From Brachycybe producta (taxonomy: Eukaryota; Arthropoda; Diplopoda; Playtdesmida; Andrognathidae): a stretch of 64,000 nucleotides of DNA. The position numbers were made by a program, and so were the translations under genes. Below, one piece after another: positions 51,330 through 62,437 of this stretch. The notes under the pieces were generated by a model. The model did not search any database. It was given only the letters and a program-made list of their open reading frames with translations, and had not been told where the DNA came from. How positions within the stretch are numbered: the first letter of the stretch is position 1; each line of letters starts with the position of its first letter. The stretch lies in the NCBI GenBank assembly GCA_036925085.1, contig JAUPFP010000219.1:1-64000 (forward strand), written 5' to 3'.

Positions 51330-52517
51330 GTTTAAGTTTAAGTAAAGTTAAAGTTGAAGTTGAATTTGAATTTGAAGTTGAACTTGAAAGTGAAGTTGAA
51401 GTTGAAATTGACGTTGAAGTTGAAGTTCAAATTGAAGTTGAAATTGAAGTTGAAATTGAAGTTGAAATTGAAGTTGAAGTTGAAGTTGAATTTGAAGTTA
51501 AAATTAAAGTTGAAAATGAAGTTGAAATTGAAGTTGAATTTGAATTTGAAATTGAAGTTGAAATTGAAGTTGAAATTGGAGGTGAAATTGAAGTTGAAAT
51601 TGAAGTTGAAATTGAAGTTTAATTTGAAGGTGAACTTGAAAGTGAAGTTGAAGTTGAAATTGAAGTTGAATTTGAATTTGAAATTGAAGTTGAAATTGAA
51701 GTTGAAATTGAAGTTGAAATTGAAGTTGAAATTGAAGTTGAAATTGAAGTTGAAATTGAAGTTGAAATTGAAGTTGAAATTGAAGTTGAAATTGAAGTTA
51801 AAATTGAAGTTGAAAATGAAGTTGAAATTGAAGTTAAAATTGAAGTTGAAAATGAAGTTGAAATTGAAGTTGAATTTGAATTTGAAATTGAAGTTGAAAT
51901 TGAAGTTGAAATTGAAGTTTAATTTGAAGGTGAACTTGAAAGTGAAGTTGAAGTTGAAATTGAAGTTGAATTTGAATTTGAAATTGAAGTTGAAATTGAA
52001 GTTGAAATTGAAGTTGAAATTGAAGTTGAAATTGAAGTTGAAATTGAAGTTAAAATTGAAGTTGAAATTGAAGTTGAAAGTGAAGTTGAAATTGAAGTTG
52101 AAATTGATGTTAAAATTGAAGTTGAAATTGAAGTTGAAATTGAAGTTGAAATTGAAGTTGAAATTGAAGTTGAAATTGAAGTTGAAATTGAAGTTGAAAT
52201 TGAAGTTGAAATTGAAGTTAAAATTGAAGTTGAAAATGAAGTTGAAATTGAAGTTGAATTTGAATTTGAAATTGAAGTTGAAATTGAAGTTGAAATTGGA
52301 GGTGAAATTGAAGTTGAAATTGAAGTTGAAATTGAAGTTGAATTTGAAGGTGAACTTGAAAGTGAAGTTGAAGTTGAAATTGAAGTTGAAATTGAAGTTG
52401 AAATTGATGTTAAAATTGAAGTTGAAATTGAAGTTGAAATTGAAGTTGAAATTGAAAGTTAAAATTGAAGTTGAAATTGAAGTTGAATTTAAAGTGGAAA
52501 TTGAAGTTAAAATTGAA
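51330..52517 (+). repeat. 1188-bp module with private GAATTTGAAGTTAAAATT
   Basis: A standard 1188-type module: GTTCAAATT start, two GAAGTTTAATTTGAAGG blocks, GAAAGTGAAGTTG near 52076, GGAGGT near 52299, GATGTTAAAATT, and GAATTTAAAGTGG at the end. GAATTTGAAGTTAAAATT near 51488 replaces GAAATTGAAGTTAAAATT of most copies and is shared with 62676-63863, an exact 11,346-bp offset. Confidence 0.86.
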
Positions 52518-54367
52518 GTTTAAGTTTAAGTAAAGTTAAAGTTGAAGTTGAAATTGAAGTTCAAATTGAAGTTGAAATTGAATTTGAAGTTAAGTTTGAA
52601 TTTGAAATTGAAGTTGAAATTGAAGTTGAAATTGAAGTTGAAATTGATGTTAAAATTGAAGTTGAAATTGAAGTTGAAATTGAAGTTGAAATTGAAATTT
52701 AAAATTGAAGTTGAAATTGAAGTTAAAATTAAAGTTGAAATTGAAGTTGAAATTAAAGTTGAAATTGAAGTTAAAATTGAAGTTTAAGTTTAAGTAAAGT
52801 TAAAGTTGAAGTTGAATTTGAATTTGAAGTTGAACTTGAAAGTGAAGTTGAAGTTGAAATTGACGTTGAAGTTGAAGTTAAGTTGAAGTTGAAATTAAGT
52901 TTGAAATTGAAGTTGAAGTTGAAATTAAAGTTAAAATTGAAGTTAAATTTGAAGTTGAAATTGAAGTTGAAATTGAAGTTGAAATTGAAGTTGAAACTGA
53001 AGTTGAATTTGAAGGTAAACTTGAAAGTGAAGTTGAAGTTGAAATTGAAGTTGAAATTGAAGTTGAAATTGAAGTTGAAATTGAAGTTAAAATTGAAGTT
53101 TAAGTTTAAGTAAAGTTAAAGTTGAAGTTGAATTTGAATTTGAAGTTGAACTTGAAAGTGAAGTTGAAGTTGAAATTGACGTTGAAGTTGAAGTTAAGTT
53201 GAAGTTGAAATTAAGTTTGAAATTGAAGTTGAAATTGAAGTTGAATTTGAAGGTGAACTTGAAAGTGAAGTTGAAGTTGAAATTGAAGTTGAAATTGAAT
53301 TTGAAATTGAAGTTGAAATTGAAGTTAAAATTGAAGTTTAAGTTTAAGTAAAGTTAAAGTTGAAGTTGAATTTGAATTTGAAGTTGAACTTGAAAGTGAA
53401 GTTGAAGTTGAAATTGACGTTGAAGTTGAAGTTCAAATTGAAGTTTAAATTGAAGTTGAAATTGAAGTTGAAATTGAAGTTGAAGTTGAAGTTGAAATTG
53501 AAGTTAAAATTAAAGTTGAAAATGAAGTTGAAATTGAAGTTGAATTTGAATTTGAAATTGAAGTTGAAATTGAAGTTGAAATTGGAGGTGAAATTGAAGT
53601 TGAAATTGAAGTTGAAATTGAAGTTTAATTTGAAGGTGAACTTGAAAGTGAAGTTGAAGTTGAAATTGAAGTTGAATTTGAATTTGAAATTGAAGTTGAA
53701 ATTGAAGTTGAAATTGAAGTTGAAATTGAAGTTGAAATTGAAGTTGAAATTGAAGTTGAAATTGAAGTTGAAATTGAAGTTGAAATTGAAGTTGAAATTG
53801 AAGTTGAAATTGAAGTTAAAATTGAAGTTGAAAATGAAGTTGAAATTGAAGTTAAAATTGAAGTTGAAAATGAAGTTGAAATTGAAGTTGAATTTGAATT
53901 TGAAATTGAAGTTGAAATTGAAGTTGAAAGTGAAGTTGAAATTGAAGTTGAAATTGATGTTAAAATTGAAGTTGAAATTGAAGTTGAAATTGAAGTTGAA
54001 ATTGAAGTTGAAATTGAAGTTGAAATTGAAGTTGAAATTGAAGTTGAAATTGAAGTTGAAATTGAAGTTAAAATTGAAGTTGAAAATGAAGTTGAAATTG
54101 AAGTTGAATTTGAATTTGAAATTGAAGTTGAAATTGAAGCTGAAATTGGAGGTGAAATTGAAGTTGAAATTGAAGTTGAAATTGAAGTTGAATTTGAAGG
54201 TGAACTTGAAAGTGAAGTTGAAGTTGAAATTGAAGTTGAAATTGAAGTTGAAATTGATGTTAAAATTGAAGTTGAAATTGAAGTTGAAATTGAAGTTGAA
54301 ATTGAAAGTTAAAATTGAAGTTGAAATTGAAGTTGAATTTAAAGTGGAAATTGAAGTTAAAATTGAA
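52518..54367 (+). repeat. Long-range duplicated block, partial copy 3 (264-316-238-1032)
   Basis: Same order as 17066-19071 at an offset of 35,452 bp. The last module is 156 bp (13 dodecamers) shorter, with one GAAGTTTAATTTGAAGG block lost near 53.93 kb, where GAATTTGAATTTG is followed directly by GAAAGTGAAG. Shared marks are GGTAAACTTG near 53013 and GAAGCTGAAATTGG near 54138. Private marks are GAAATTAAAGTTG near 52752, GAAATTGAATTTG near 53297 and GTTTAAATTG near 53443. Confidence 0.86.
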
Positions 54368-55321
54368 GTTTAAGTTTAAGTAAAGTTAAAGTTGAAGTTG
54401 AATTTGAATTTGAAGTTGAACTTGAAAGTGAAGTTGAAGTTGAAATTGACGTTGAAGTTGAAGTTAAGTTGAAGTTGAAATTGAATTTGAAATTGAAGTT
54501 GAAATTGAAGTTGAAATTGAAGTTGAAATTGAAGTTAAAATTAAAGTTGAAAATGAAGTTGAAATTGAAGTTGAATTTGAATTTGAAATTGAAGTTGAAA
54601 TTGAAGTTGAAATTGGAGGTGAAATTGAAGTTGAAATTGAAGTTGAAATTGAAGTTTAATTTGAAGGTGAACTTGAAAGTGAAGTTGAAGTTGAAATTGA
54701 CGTTGAAGTTGAAGTTAAGTTGAAGTTGAAATTAAGTTTGAAATTGAAGTTGAAATTGAAGTTGAATTTGAAGGTGAACTTGAAAGTGAAGTTGAAGTTG
54801 AAATTGAAGTTGAAATTGAAGTTGAAATTGAAGTTAAAATTGAAGTTTAAGTTTAAGTAAAGTTAAAGTTGAAGTTGAATTTGAATTTGAAGTTGAACTT
54901 GAAAGTGAAGTTGAAGTTGAAATTGACGTTGAAGTTGAGTTCAAATTGAAGTTGAAATTGAAGTTGAAATTGAAGTTGAAATTGAAGTTGAAATTGAAGT
55001 TGAAATTGAAGTTGAATTTAAAGTGGAAATTGAAGTTAAAATTGAAGTTTAAGTTTAAGTAAAGTTAAAGTTGAAGTTGAAATTGAAGTTCAAATTGAAG
55101 TTGAAATTGAATTTGAAGTTAAGTTTGAATTTGAAATTGAAGTTGAAATTGAAGTTGAAATTGAAGTTGAAATTGATGTTAAAATTGAAGTTGAAATTGA
55201 AGTTGAAATTGAAGTTGAAATTGAAGTTGAAATTGAAATTTAAATTGAAGTTGAAATTGAAGTTAAAATTAAAGTTGAAATTGAAGTTGAAATTGAAGTT
55301 GAAATTGAAGTTAAAATTGAA
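54368..55321 (+). repeat. Module trio 477-203-276, copy 4 (477-202-275)
   Basis: Same order as 13221-14176. It is short by one base in the second module (GTTGAGTTC near 54936) and one in the third (GAAATTTAAATTG near 55237). These mark the left edge of the tract of frequent 1-bp deletions. Confidence 0.86.
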
Positions 55322-56732
55322 GTTTAAGTTTAAGTAAAGTTAAAGTTGAAGTTGAATTTGAATTTGAAGTTGAACTTGAAAGTGAAGTTGAGTTGAAATT
55401 GACGTTGAAGTTGAAGTTAAGTTGAAGTTGAAATTAAGTTTGAAATTGAAGTTGAAATTGAAGTTGAATTTGAAGGTGAACTTGAAAGTGAAGTTGAAGT
55501 TGAAATTGAAGTTGAAATTGAAGTTGAAATTGAAGTTGAAATTGAAGTTAAAATTGAAGTTTAAGTTTAAGTAAAGTTAAAGTTGAAGTTGAATTTGAAT
55601 TTGAAGTTGAACTTGAAAGTGAAGTTGAAGTTGAAATTGACGTTGAAGTTGAAGTTCAAATTGAAGTTGAAATTGAAGTTGAAATTGAAGTTGAAATTGA
55701 AGTTGAAGTTGAAGTTGAATTGAAGTTAAAATTAAGTTGAAAATGAAGTTGAAATTGAAGTTGAATTTGAATTTGAAATTGAAGTTGAATTGAAGTTGAA
55801 TTGGAGGTGAAATTGAAGTTGAATTGAAGTGAAATTGAAGTTTAATTTGAAGGTGAACTTGAAAGTGAAGTTGAAGTTGAAATTGAAGTTGAATTTGAAT
55901 TTGAAATTGAAGTTGAAATTGAAGTTGAAATTGAAGTTGAAATTGAAGTTGAAATTGAAGTTGAAATTGAAGTTGAATTGAAGTTGAAATTGAAGTTGAA
56001 ATTGAAGTTGAAATTGAAGTAAAATTGAAGTTGAAAATGGAAGTTGAAATTGAAGTTAAAATTGAAGTTGAAATGAAGTTGAAATTGAAGTTGAATTTGA
56101 ATTGAAATTGAAGTGAAATTGAAGTTGAAATTGAAGTTTAATTTGAAGGTGAACTTGAAAGTGAAGTTGAAGTTGAAATTGAAGTTGAATTTGAATTTGA
56201 AATTGAAGTTGAAATTGAAGTTGAAATTGAAGTTGAAATTGAAGTTGAAATTGAAGTTGAAATTGAAGTTAAAATTGAAGTTGAAATTGAAGTTGAAAGT
56301 GAAGTTGAAATTGAAGTTGAAATTGATGTTAAAATTGAAGTGAATTGAAGTTGAAATTGAAGTTGAAATTGAAGTTGAAATTGAAGTTGAAATTGAAGTT
56401 GAAATTGAAGTTGAAATTGAAGTTGAATTGAAGTTAAAATTGAAGTTGAAAATGAAGTTGAAATTGAAGTTGAATTTGAATTTGAAATTGAAGTTGAAAT
56501 TGAAGTTGAAATTGGAGGTGAAATTGAAGTTGAAATTGAAGTTGAATTGAAGTTGAATTTGAAGGTGAACTTGAAAGTGAAGTTGAAGTTGAAATTGAAG
56601 TTGAAATTGAAGTTGAAATTGATGTTAAAATTGAAGTTGAAATTGAAGTTGAAATTGAAGTTGAAATTGAAAGTTAAAATTGAAGTTGAAATTGAAGTTG
56701 AATTTAAAGTGGAAATTGAAGTTAAAATTGAA
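55322..56732 (+). repeat. 238-type and 1188-type modules with many 1-bp deletions (237 and 1174 bp)
   Basis: The order of variants is that of the 238-1188 pair elsewhere. Many GAAATT units have lost one A (GTTGAATTG) and several GTTG have lost a T (GAAGTGAAATT), near 55388, 55718, 55733, 55789, 55799, 55826, 56019, 56101, 56113, 56339 and 56425. At least one insertion occurs (GAAAATGGAAG near 56036). The net length stays close to that of the intact modules. Confidence 0.82.
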
Positions 56733-58841
56733 GTTTAAGTTTAAGTAAAGTTAAAGTTGAAGTTGAAATGAAGTTCAAATTGAAGTTGAAATTGAATTTG
56801 AAGTTAAGTTTGAATTTGAAATTGAAGTTGAAATTGAAGTTGAAATTGAAGTTGAAATTGATGTTAAAATTGAAGTTGAAATTGAAGTTGAAATTGAAGT
56901 TGAAATTGAAATTTAAAATTGAAGTTGAAATTGAAAGTTAAAATTAAAGTTGAAATTGAAGTTGAAATTAAAGTTGAAATTGAAGTTAAAATTGAAGTTT
57001 AAGTTTAAGTAAAGTTAAAGTTGAAGTTGAATTTGAATTTGAAGTTGAACTTGAAAGTGAAGTTGAAGTTGAAATTGACGTTGAAGTTGAAGTTAAGTTG
57101 AAGTGAAATTAAGTTTGAAATTGAAGTTGAAGTTGAAATTAAAGTTAAAATTGAAGTTAAATTTGAAGTTGAAATTGAAGTTGAAATTGAAGTTGAAATT
57201 GAAGTTGAAACTGAAGTTGAATTTGAAGGTAAACTTGAAAGTGAAGTTGAAGTTGAAATTGAAGTTGAAATTGAAGTTGAAATTGAAGTTGAAATTGAAG
57301 TTAAAATTGAAGTTTAAGTTTAAGTAAAGTTAAAGTTGAAGTTGAATTTGAATTTGAAGTTGAACTTGAAAGTGAAGTTGAAGTTGAAATTGACGTTGAA
57401 GTTGAAGTTAAGTTGAAGTTGAAATTAAGTTTGAAATTGAAGTTGAAATTGAAGTTGAATTTGAAGGTGAACTTGAAAGTGAAGTTGAAGTTGAAATTGA
57501 AGTTGAAATTGAATTTGAAATTGAAGTTGAAATTGAAGTTAAAATTGAAGTTTAAGTTTAAGTAAAGTTAAAGTTGAAGTTGAATTTGAATTTGAAGTTG
57601 AACTTGAAAGTGAAGTTGAAGTTGAAATTGACGTTGAAGTTGAAGTTCAAATTGAAGTTGAAATTGAAGTTGAAATTGAAGTTGAAATTGAAGTTGAAGA
57701 ATGAAGTTGAAATTGAAAGTTAAATTAAAGTTGAAAATGAAGTTGAAATTGAAGTTGATTTGAATTTGAAATTGAAGTTGAAATTGAAGTTGAAATTGGA
57801 GGTGAAATTGAAGTTGAAATTGAAGTTGAAATTGAAGTTTAATTTGAAGGTGAACTTGAAAGTGAAGTTGAAGTTGAAATTGAAGTTGAATTTGAATTTG
57901 AAATTGAAGTTGAAATTGAAGTTGAAAATTGAAGTTGAAATTGAAGTTGAAATTGAAGTTGAAATTGAAGTTGAAATTGAAGTTGAAATTGAAGTTGAAA
58001 TTGAAGTTGAAATTGAAGTTAAAATTGAAGTTGAAAATGAAGTTGAAATTGAAGTTAAAATTGAAGTTGAAAATGAAGTTGAAATTGAAGTTGAATTTGA
58101 ATTTGAAATTGAAGTTGAAATTGAAGTTGAAAGTGAAGTTGAAATTGAAGTTGAAATTGATGTTAAAATTGAAGTTGAAATTGAAGTTGAAATGAAGTTG
58201 AAATTGAAGTTGAAATTGAAGTTGAAATTGAAGTTGAAATTGAAGTTGAAATTGAAGTTGAAATTGAAGTTAAAATTGAAGTTGAAAATGAAGTTGAAAT
58301 TGAAGTTGAATTTGAATTTGAAATTGAAGTTGAAATTGAAGCTGAAATTGGAGGTGAAATTGAAGTTGAAATTGAAGTTGAAATTGAAGTTGAATTTGAA
58401 GGTGAACTTGAAAGTGAAGTTGAAGTTGAATTGAAGTTGAAATTGAAGTTGAAATTGATGTTAAAATTGAAGTTGAAATTGAAGTTGAAATTGAAGTGAA
58501 TTGAAAGTTAAAATTGAAGTTGAAATTGAAGTTGAATTTAAAGTGGAAATTGAAGTTAAAATTGAAGTTTAAGTTTAAGTAAAGTTAAAGTTGAAGTTGA
58601 AATTGAAGTTCAAATTGAAGTTGAAATTGAATTTGAAGTTAAGTTGAATTTGAAATTGAAGTTGAAATTGAAGTTGAAATTGAAGTTGAAATTGATGTTA
58701 AAATTGAAGTTGAAATTGAAGTTGAAATTGAAGTTGAAATTGAAGTTGAAATTGAAATTTAAAATTGAAGTTGAAATTGAAGTTAAAATTAAAGTTGAAA
58801 TTGAAGTTGAAATTGAAGTTGAAATTGAAGTTAAAATTGAA
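56733..58841 (+). repeat. Long-range duplicated block, partial copy 4 (264-315-238-1017-275)
   Basis: Same module order as at 17066 and 52518. It shares with 52518-54367 the private GAAATTAAAGTTG (near 56967) and GAAATTGAATTTG (near 57507) and the shortened last module, so these two are sister copies about 4215 bp apart. Scattered 1-bp deletions and a few insertions (near 56763, 56930, 57099, 57695, 57751, 58190, 58427, 58493 and 58641) distinguish it. Confidence 0.84.
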
Positions 58842-59941
58842 GTTTAAGTTTAAGTAAAGTTAAAGTTGAAGTTGAATTTGAATTTGAAGTTGAACTTGAA
58901 AGTGAAGTTGAAGTTGAAATTGACGTTGAAGTTGAAGTTAAGTTGAAGTTGAAATTAAGTTTGAAATTGAAGTTGAGTTGAAATTAAAGTTAAAATTGAA
59001 GTTAAATTTGAAGTTGAAATTGAAGTTGAAATTGAAGTTGAAATTGAAGTTGAAACTGAAGTTGAATTTGAAGGTAAACTGAAAGTGAAGTTGAAGTTGA
59101 AATTGAAGTTGAAATTGAAGTTGAAATTGAAGTTGAAATTGAAGTTGAATTGAAGTTGAAATTGAAGTTGAAATTGAAGTTGAAATTGAAGTTGAAATTA
59201 ATGTTAAAATTGAAGTTGAAATTGAAGTTGAAATTGAAGTTGAAATTGAAGTTGAAATTGAAAGTTAAAATTGAAGTTAAAATTGAAGTTGAAATTGAAG
59301 TAGAAATTGAAGTTGAAATTGAAGTTGAAATTAAAACTGAAGTTGAAATTAAATTTGAAATTGAAGTTGAAATTGAAGTTAAAATTGAAGTTGAAATTGG
59401 AGTTGAAATTGAAGTTGAAATTGAAGTTAAAATTGAAGTTGAAAATGAAGTTGAAATTGAAGTTGAATTTGAATTTGAAATTGAAGTTGAAATTGGAGGT
59501 GAAATTGAAGTTAAAATTGGAGGTGAAATTGAAGTTGAAATTGAAGTTGAAATTGAAGTTGAATTTGAAGGTGAACTTGAAAGTGAAGTTGAAGTTGAAA
59601 TTGAAGTTGAAATTGAAGTTGAAATTGATGTTAAAATTGAAGTTGAAATTGAAGTTGAAATTGAAGTTGAAATTGAAGTTGAAATTGAAAGTTAAAATTG
59701 AAGTTAAATTGAAGTTGAAATTAAAGTTGAAATTGAAGTTAAAATTGAAGTTTAAGTTTAAGTAAAGTTAAAGTTGAAGTTGAAATTGAAGTTCAAATTG
59801 AAGTTGAAATTGAATTTGAAGTTAAGTTTGAATTTGAAATTGAAGTTGAAATTGAAGTTGAAATTGAAGTTGAAATTGATGTTAAAATTGAAGTTGAAAT
59901 TGAAGTTGAAATTGAAGTTGAAATTGAAATTTAAAATTGAA
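58842..59941 (+). repeat. 908-bp and 192-bp modules
   Basis: The 908-bp module is the counterpart of 35013-36020, shortened and carrying 1-bp losses near 58973, 59077, 59145 and 59705. The 59705 loss is the last of the indel-rich tract. Its eight phase defects sum to -4, and 912-4 gives 908. The 192-bp module matches 36021-36212 and 40209-40400. Confidence 0.82.
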
Positions 59942-61493
59942 GTTTAAGTTTAAGTAAAGTTAAAGTTGAAGTTGAATTTGAATTTGAAGTTGAACTTGAA
60001 AGTGAAGTTGAAGTTGAAATTGACGTTGAAGTTGAAGTTAAGTTGAAGTTGAAATTAAGTTTGAAATTGAAGTTGAAGTTGAAATTAAAGTTAAAATTGA
60101 AGTTAAATTTGAAGTTGAAATTGAAGTTGAATTTGAAGTTGAAATTGAAGTTGAAACTGAAGTTGAATTTGAAGGTGAACTTGAAAGTGAAGTTGAAGTT
60201 GAAATTGAAGTTGAAATTGAAGTTGAAATTGAAGTTGAAATTGAAGTTGAAATTGAAGTTGAAATTGAAGTTGAAATTGAAGTTGAAATTAATGTTAAAA
60301 TTGAAGTTGAAATTGAAGTTGAAATTGAAGTTGAAATTGAAGTTGAAATTGAAAGTTAAAATTGAAGTTAAAATTGAAGTTGAAATTGAAGTAGAAATTG
60401 AAGTTGAAATTGAAGTTGAAATTAAAACTGAAGTTGAAATTAAATTTGAAATTGAAGTTGAAATTGAAGTTAAAATTGAAGTTGAAATTTAAGTTGAAAT
60501 TTAAGTTGAAATTGAAGTTAAAATTGAAGTTGAAATTGAATTTGAAATTGAAGTTGAAATTGAAGTTGAAATTGAAGTTGAAATTGAAGTTGAAATTGGA
60601 GTTGAAATTGAAGTTGAAATTGAAGTTGAAATTGAAGTTGAAATTGAAGTTGAAATTGAAATTGAAATTGAAGTTGAAATTAAAGTTGAAGTTGAAATTA
60701 AGTTGAAATTGAAGTTGAAACTGAAGTTGAAATTTAAGTTGAAATTGAAGTTGAAATTGAAGTTAAAATTGAAGTTGAAATTTAAGTTGAAATTTAAGTT
60801 GAAATTGAAGTTGAAATTGATGTTAAAATTGAAGTTGAAATTGAAGTTGAAATTGAAGTTGAAATTGAAGTTGAAATTGAAGTTGAAATTGAAGTTGAAA
60901 TTGAAGTTGAAATTGAAGTTGAAATTGAAGTTGAAATTGAAGTTGAAATTGAAGTTGAAATTGAAGTTGAAATTGAAGTTGAAATTGAAATTAAAATTGA
61001 AGTCGAAATTGAAGTTGAAATTGAAGTTGAAATTGAAGTTGAAATTGAAGTTGAAATTGAAGTTGAAATTGAAGTTGAAATTGAAGTTGAAATTGAAGTT
61101 AAAATTGAAGTTAAAATTGAAGTTGAAAATGAAGTTGAAATTGAAGTTGAAATTGAAGTTGAAATTGAATTTGAAATTGAAGTTGAAATTGAAGTTGAAA
61201 TTGGAGTTGAAATTGAAGTTGAAATTGAAGTTGAAATTGGAGTTGAAATTGAAGTTGAAATTGAAGTTAAAATTGAAGTTGAAAATGAAGTTGAAATTGA
61301 AGTTGAATTTGAATTTGAAATTGAAGTTTAAATTGGAGGTGAAATTGAAGTTGAAATTGGAGGTGAAATTGAAGTTGAAATTGAAGTTGAAATTGAAGTT
61401 GAATTTGAAGGTGAACTTGAAAGTGAAGTTGAAGTTGAAATTGAAGTTGAAATTGAAGTTGAAATTGAAGTTGAAATTGAAGTTAAAATTGAA
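59942..61493 (+). repeat. 1552-bp module, counterpart of the 1589-bp module
   Basis: Variant order as in 36213-37801 and 40401-41989: GAAGTAGAAATT near 60389, repeated GAAATTTAAG, GTCGAAATT near 61003, a GGAGTT pair, and GAAGTTTAAATTGG near 61326. It is 37 bp shorter, including a private 5-bp unit (GAAATTAAGTTGAAATT near 60696). GAATTTGAAG near 60129 is also private. Confidence 0.85.
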
Positions 61494-62437
61494 GTTTAAG
61501 TTTAAGTAAAGTTAAAGTTGAAGTTGAATTTGAATTTGAAGTTGAACTTGAAAGTGAAGTTGAAGTTGAAATTGACGTTGAAGTTGAAGTTAAGTTGAAG
61601 TTGAAATTGAATTTGAAATTGAAGTTGAAATTGAAGTTGAAATTGAAGTTGAAATTGAAGTTAAAATTAAAGTTGAAAATGAAGTTGAAATTGAAGTTGA
61701 ATTTGAATTTGAAATTGAAGTTGAAATTGAAGTTGAAATTGGAGGTGAAATTGAAGTTGAAATTGAAGTTGAAATTGAAGTTTAATTTGAAGGTGAACTT
61801 GAAAGTGAAGTTGAAGTTGAAATTGACGTTGAAGTTGAAGTTAAGTTGAAGTTGAAATTAAGTTTGAAATTGAAGTTGAAATTGAAGTTGAATTTGAAGG
61901 TGAACTTGAAAGTGAAGTTGAAGTTGAAATTGAAGTTGAAATTGAAGTTGAAATTGAAGTTAAAATTGAAGTTTAAGTTTAAGTAAAGTTAAAGTTGAAG
62001 TTGAATTTGAATTTGAAGTTGAACTTGAAAGTGAAGTTGAAGTTGAAATTGACGTTGAAGTTGAAGTTCAAATTGAAGTTGAAATTGAAGTTGAAATTGA
62101 AGTTGAAATTGAAGTTGAAATTGAAGTTGAAATTGAAGTTGAATTTAAAGTGGAAATTGAAGTTAAAATTGAAGTTTAAGTTTAAGTAAAGTTAAAGTTG
62201 AAGTTGAAATTGAAGTTCAAATTGAAGTTGAAATTGAATTTGAAGTTAAGTTTGAATTTGAAATTGAAGTTGAAATTGAAGTTGAAATTGAAGTTGAAAT
62301 TGATGTTAAAATTGAAGTTGAAATTGAAGTTGAAATTGAAGTTGAAATTGAAGTTGAAATTGAAATTTAAAATTGAAGTTGAAATTGAAGTTAAAATTAA
62401 AGTTGAAATTGAAGTTGAAATTGAAGTTAAAATTGAA
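61494..62437 (+). repeat. Module trio 477-203-264, copy 5
   Basis: Same order as the other trios, with the ancestral GACGTTG in the 203-bp module. The third module is one dodecamer shorter (264) than in the other clean copies (276). Confidence 0.88.

Larger units (their letters stand above)
54930..59715. other. Indel-rich tract, mainly 1-bp deletions
   Basis: About two dozen single-base losses in A or T runs, with few gains, between GTTGAGTTC near 54936 and GTTAAATTG near 59705. The modules on both sides are clean, and the sister block 52518-54367 has none of them. The bias is opposite to that of the tract at the left end of the window. Confidence 0.78.
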
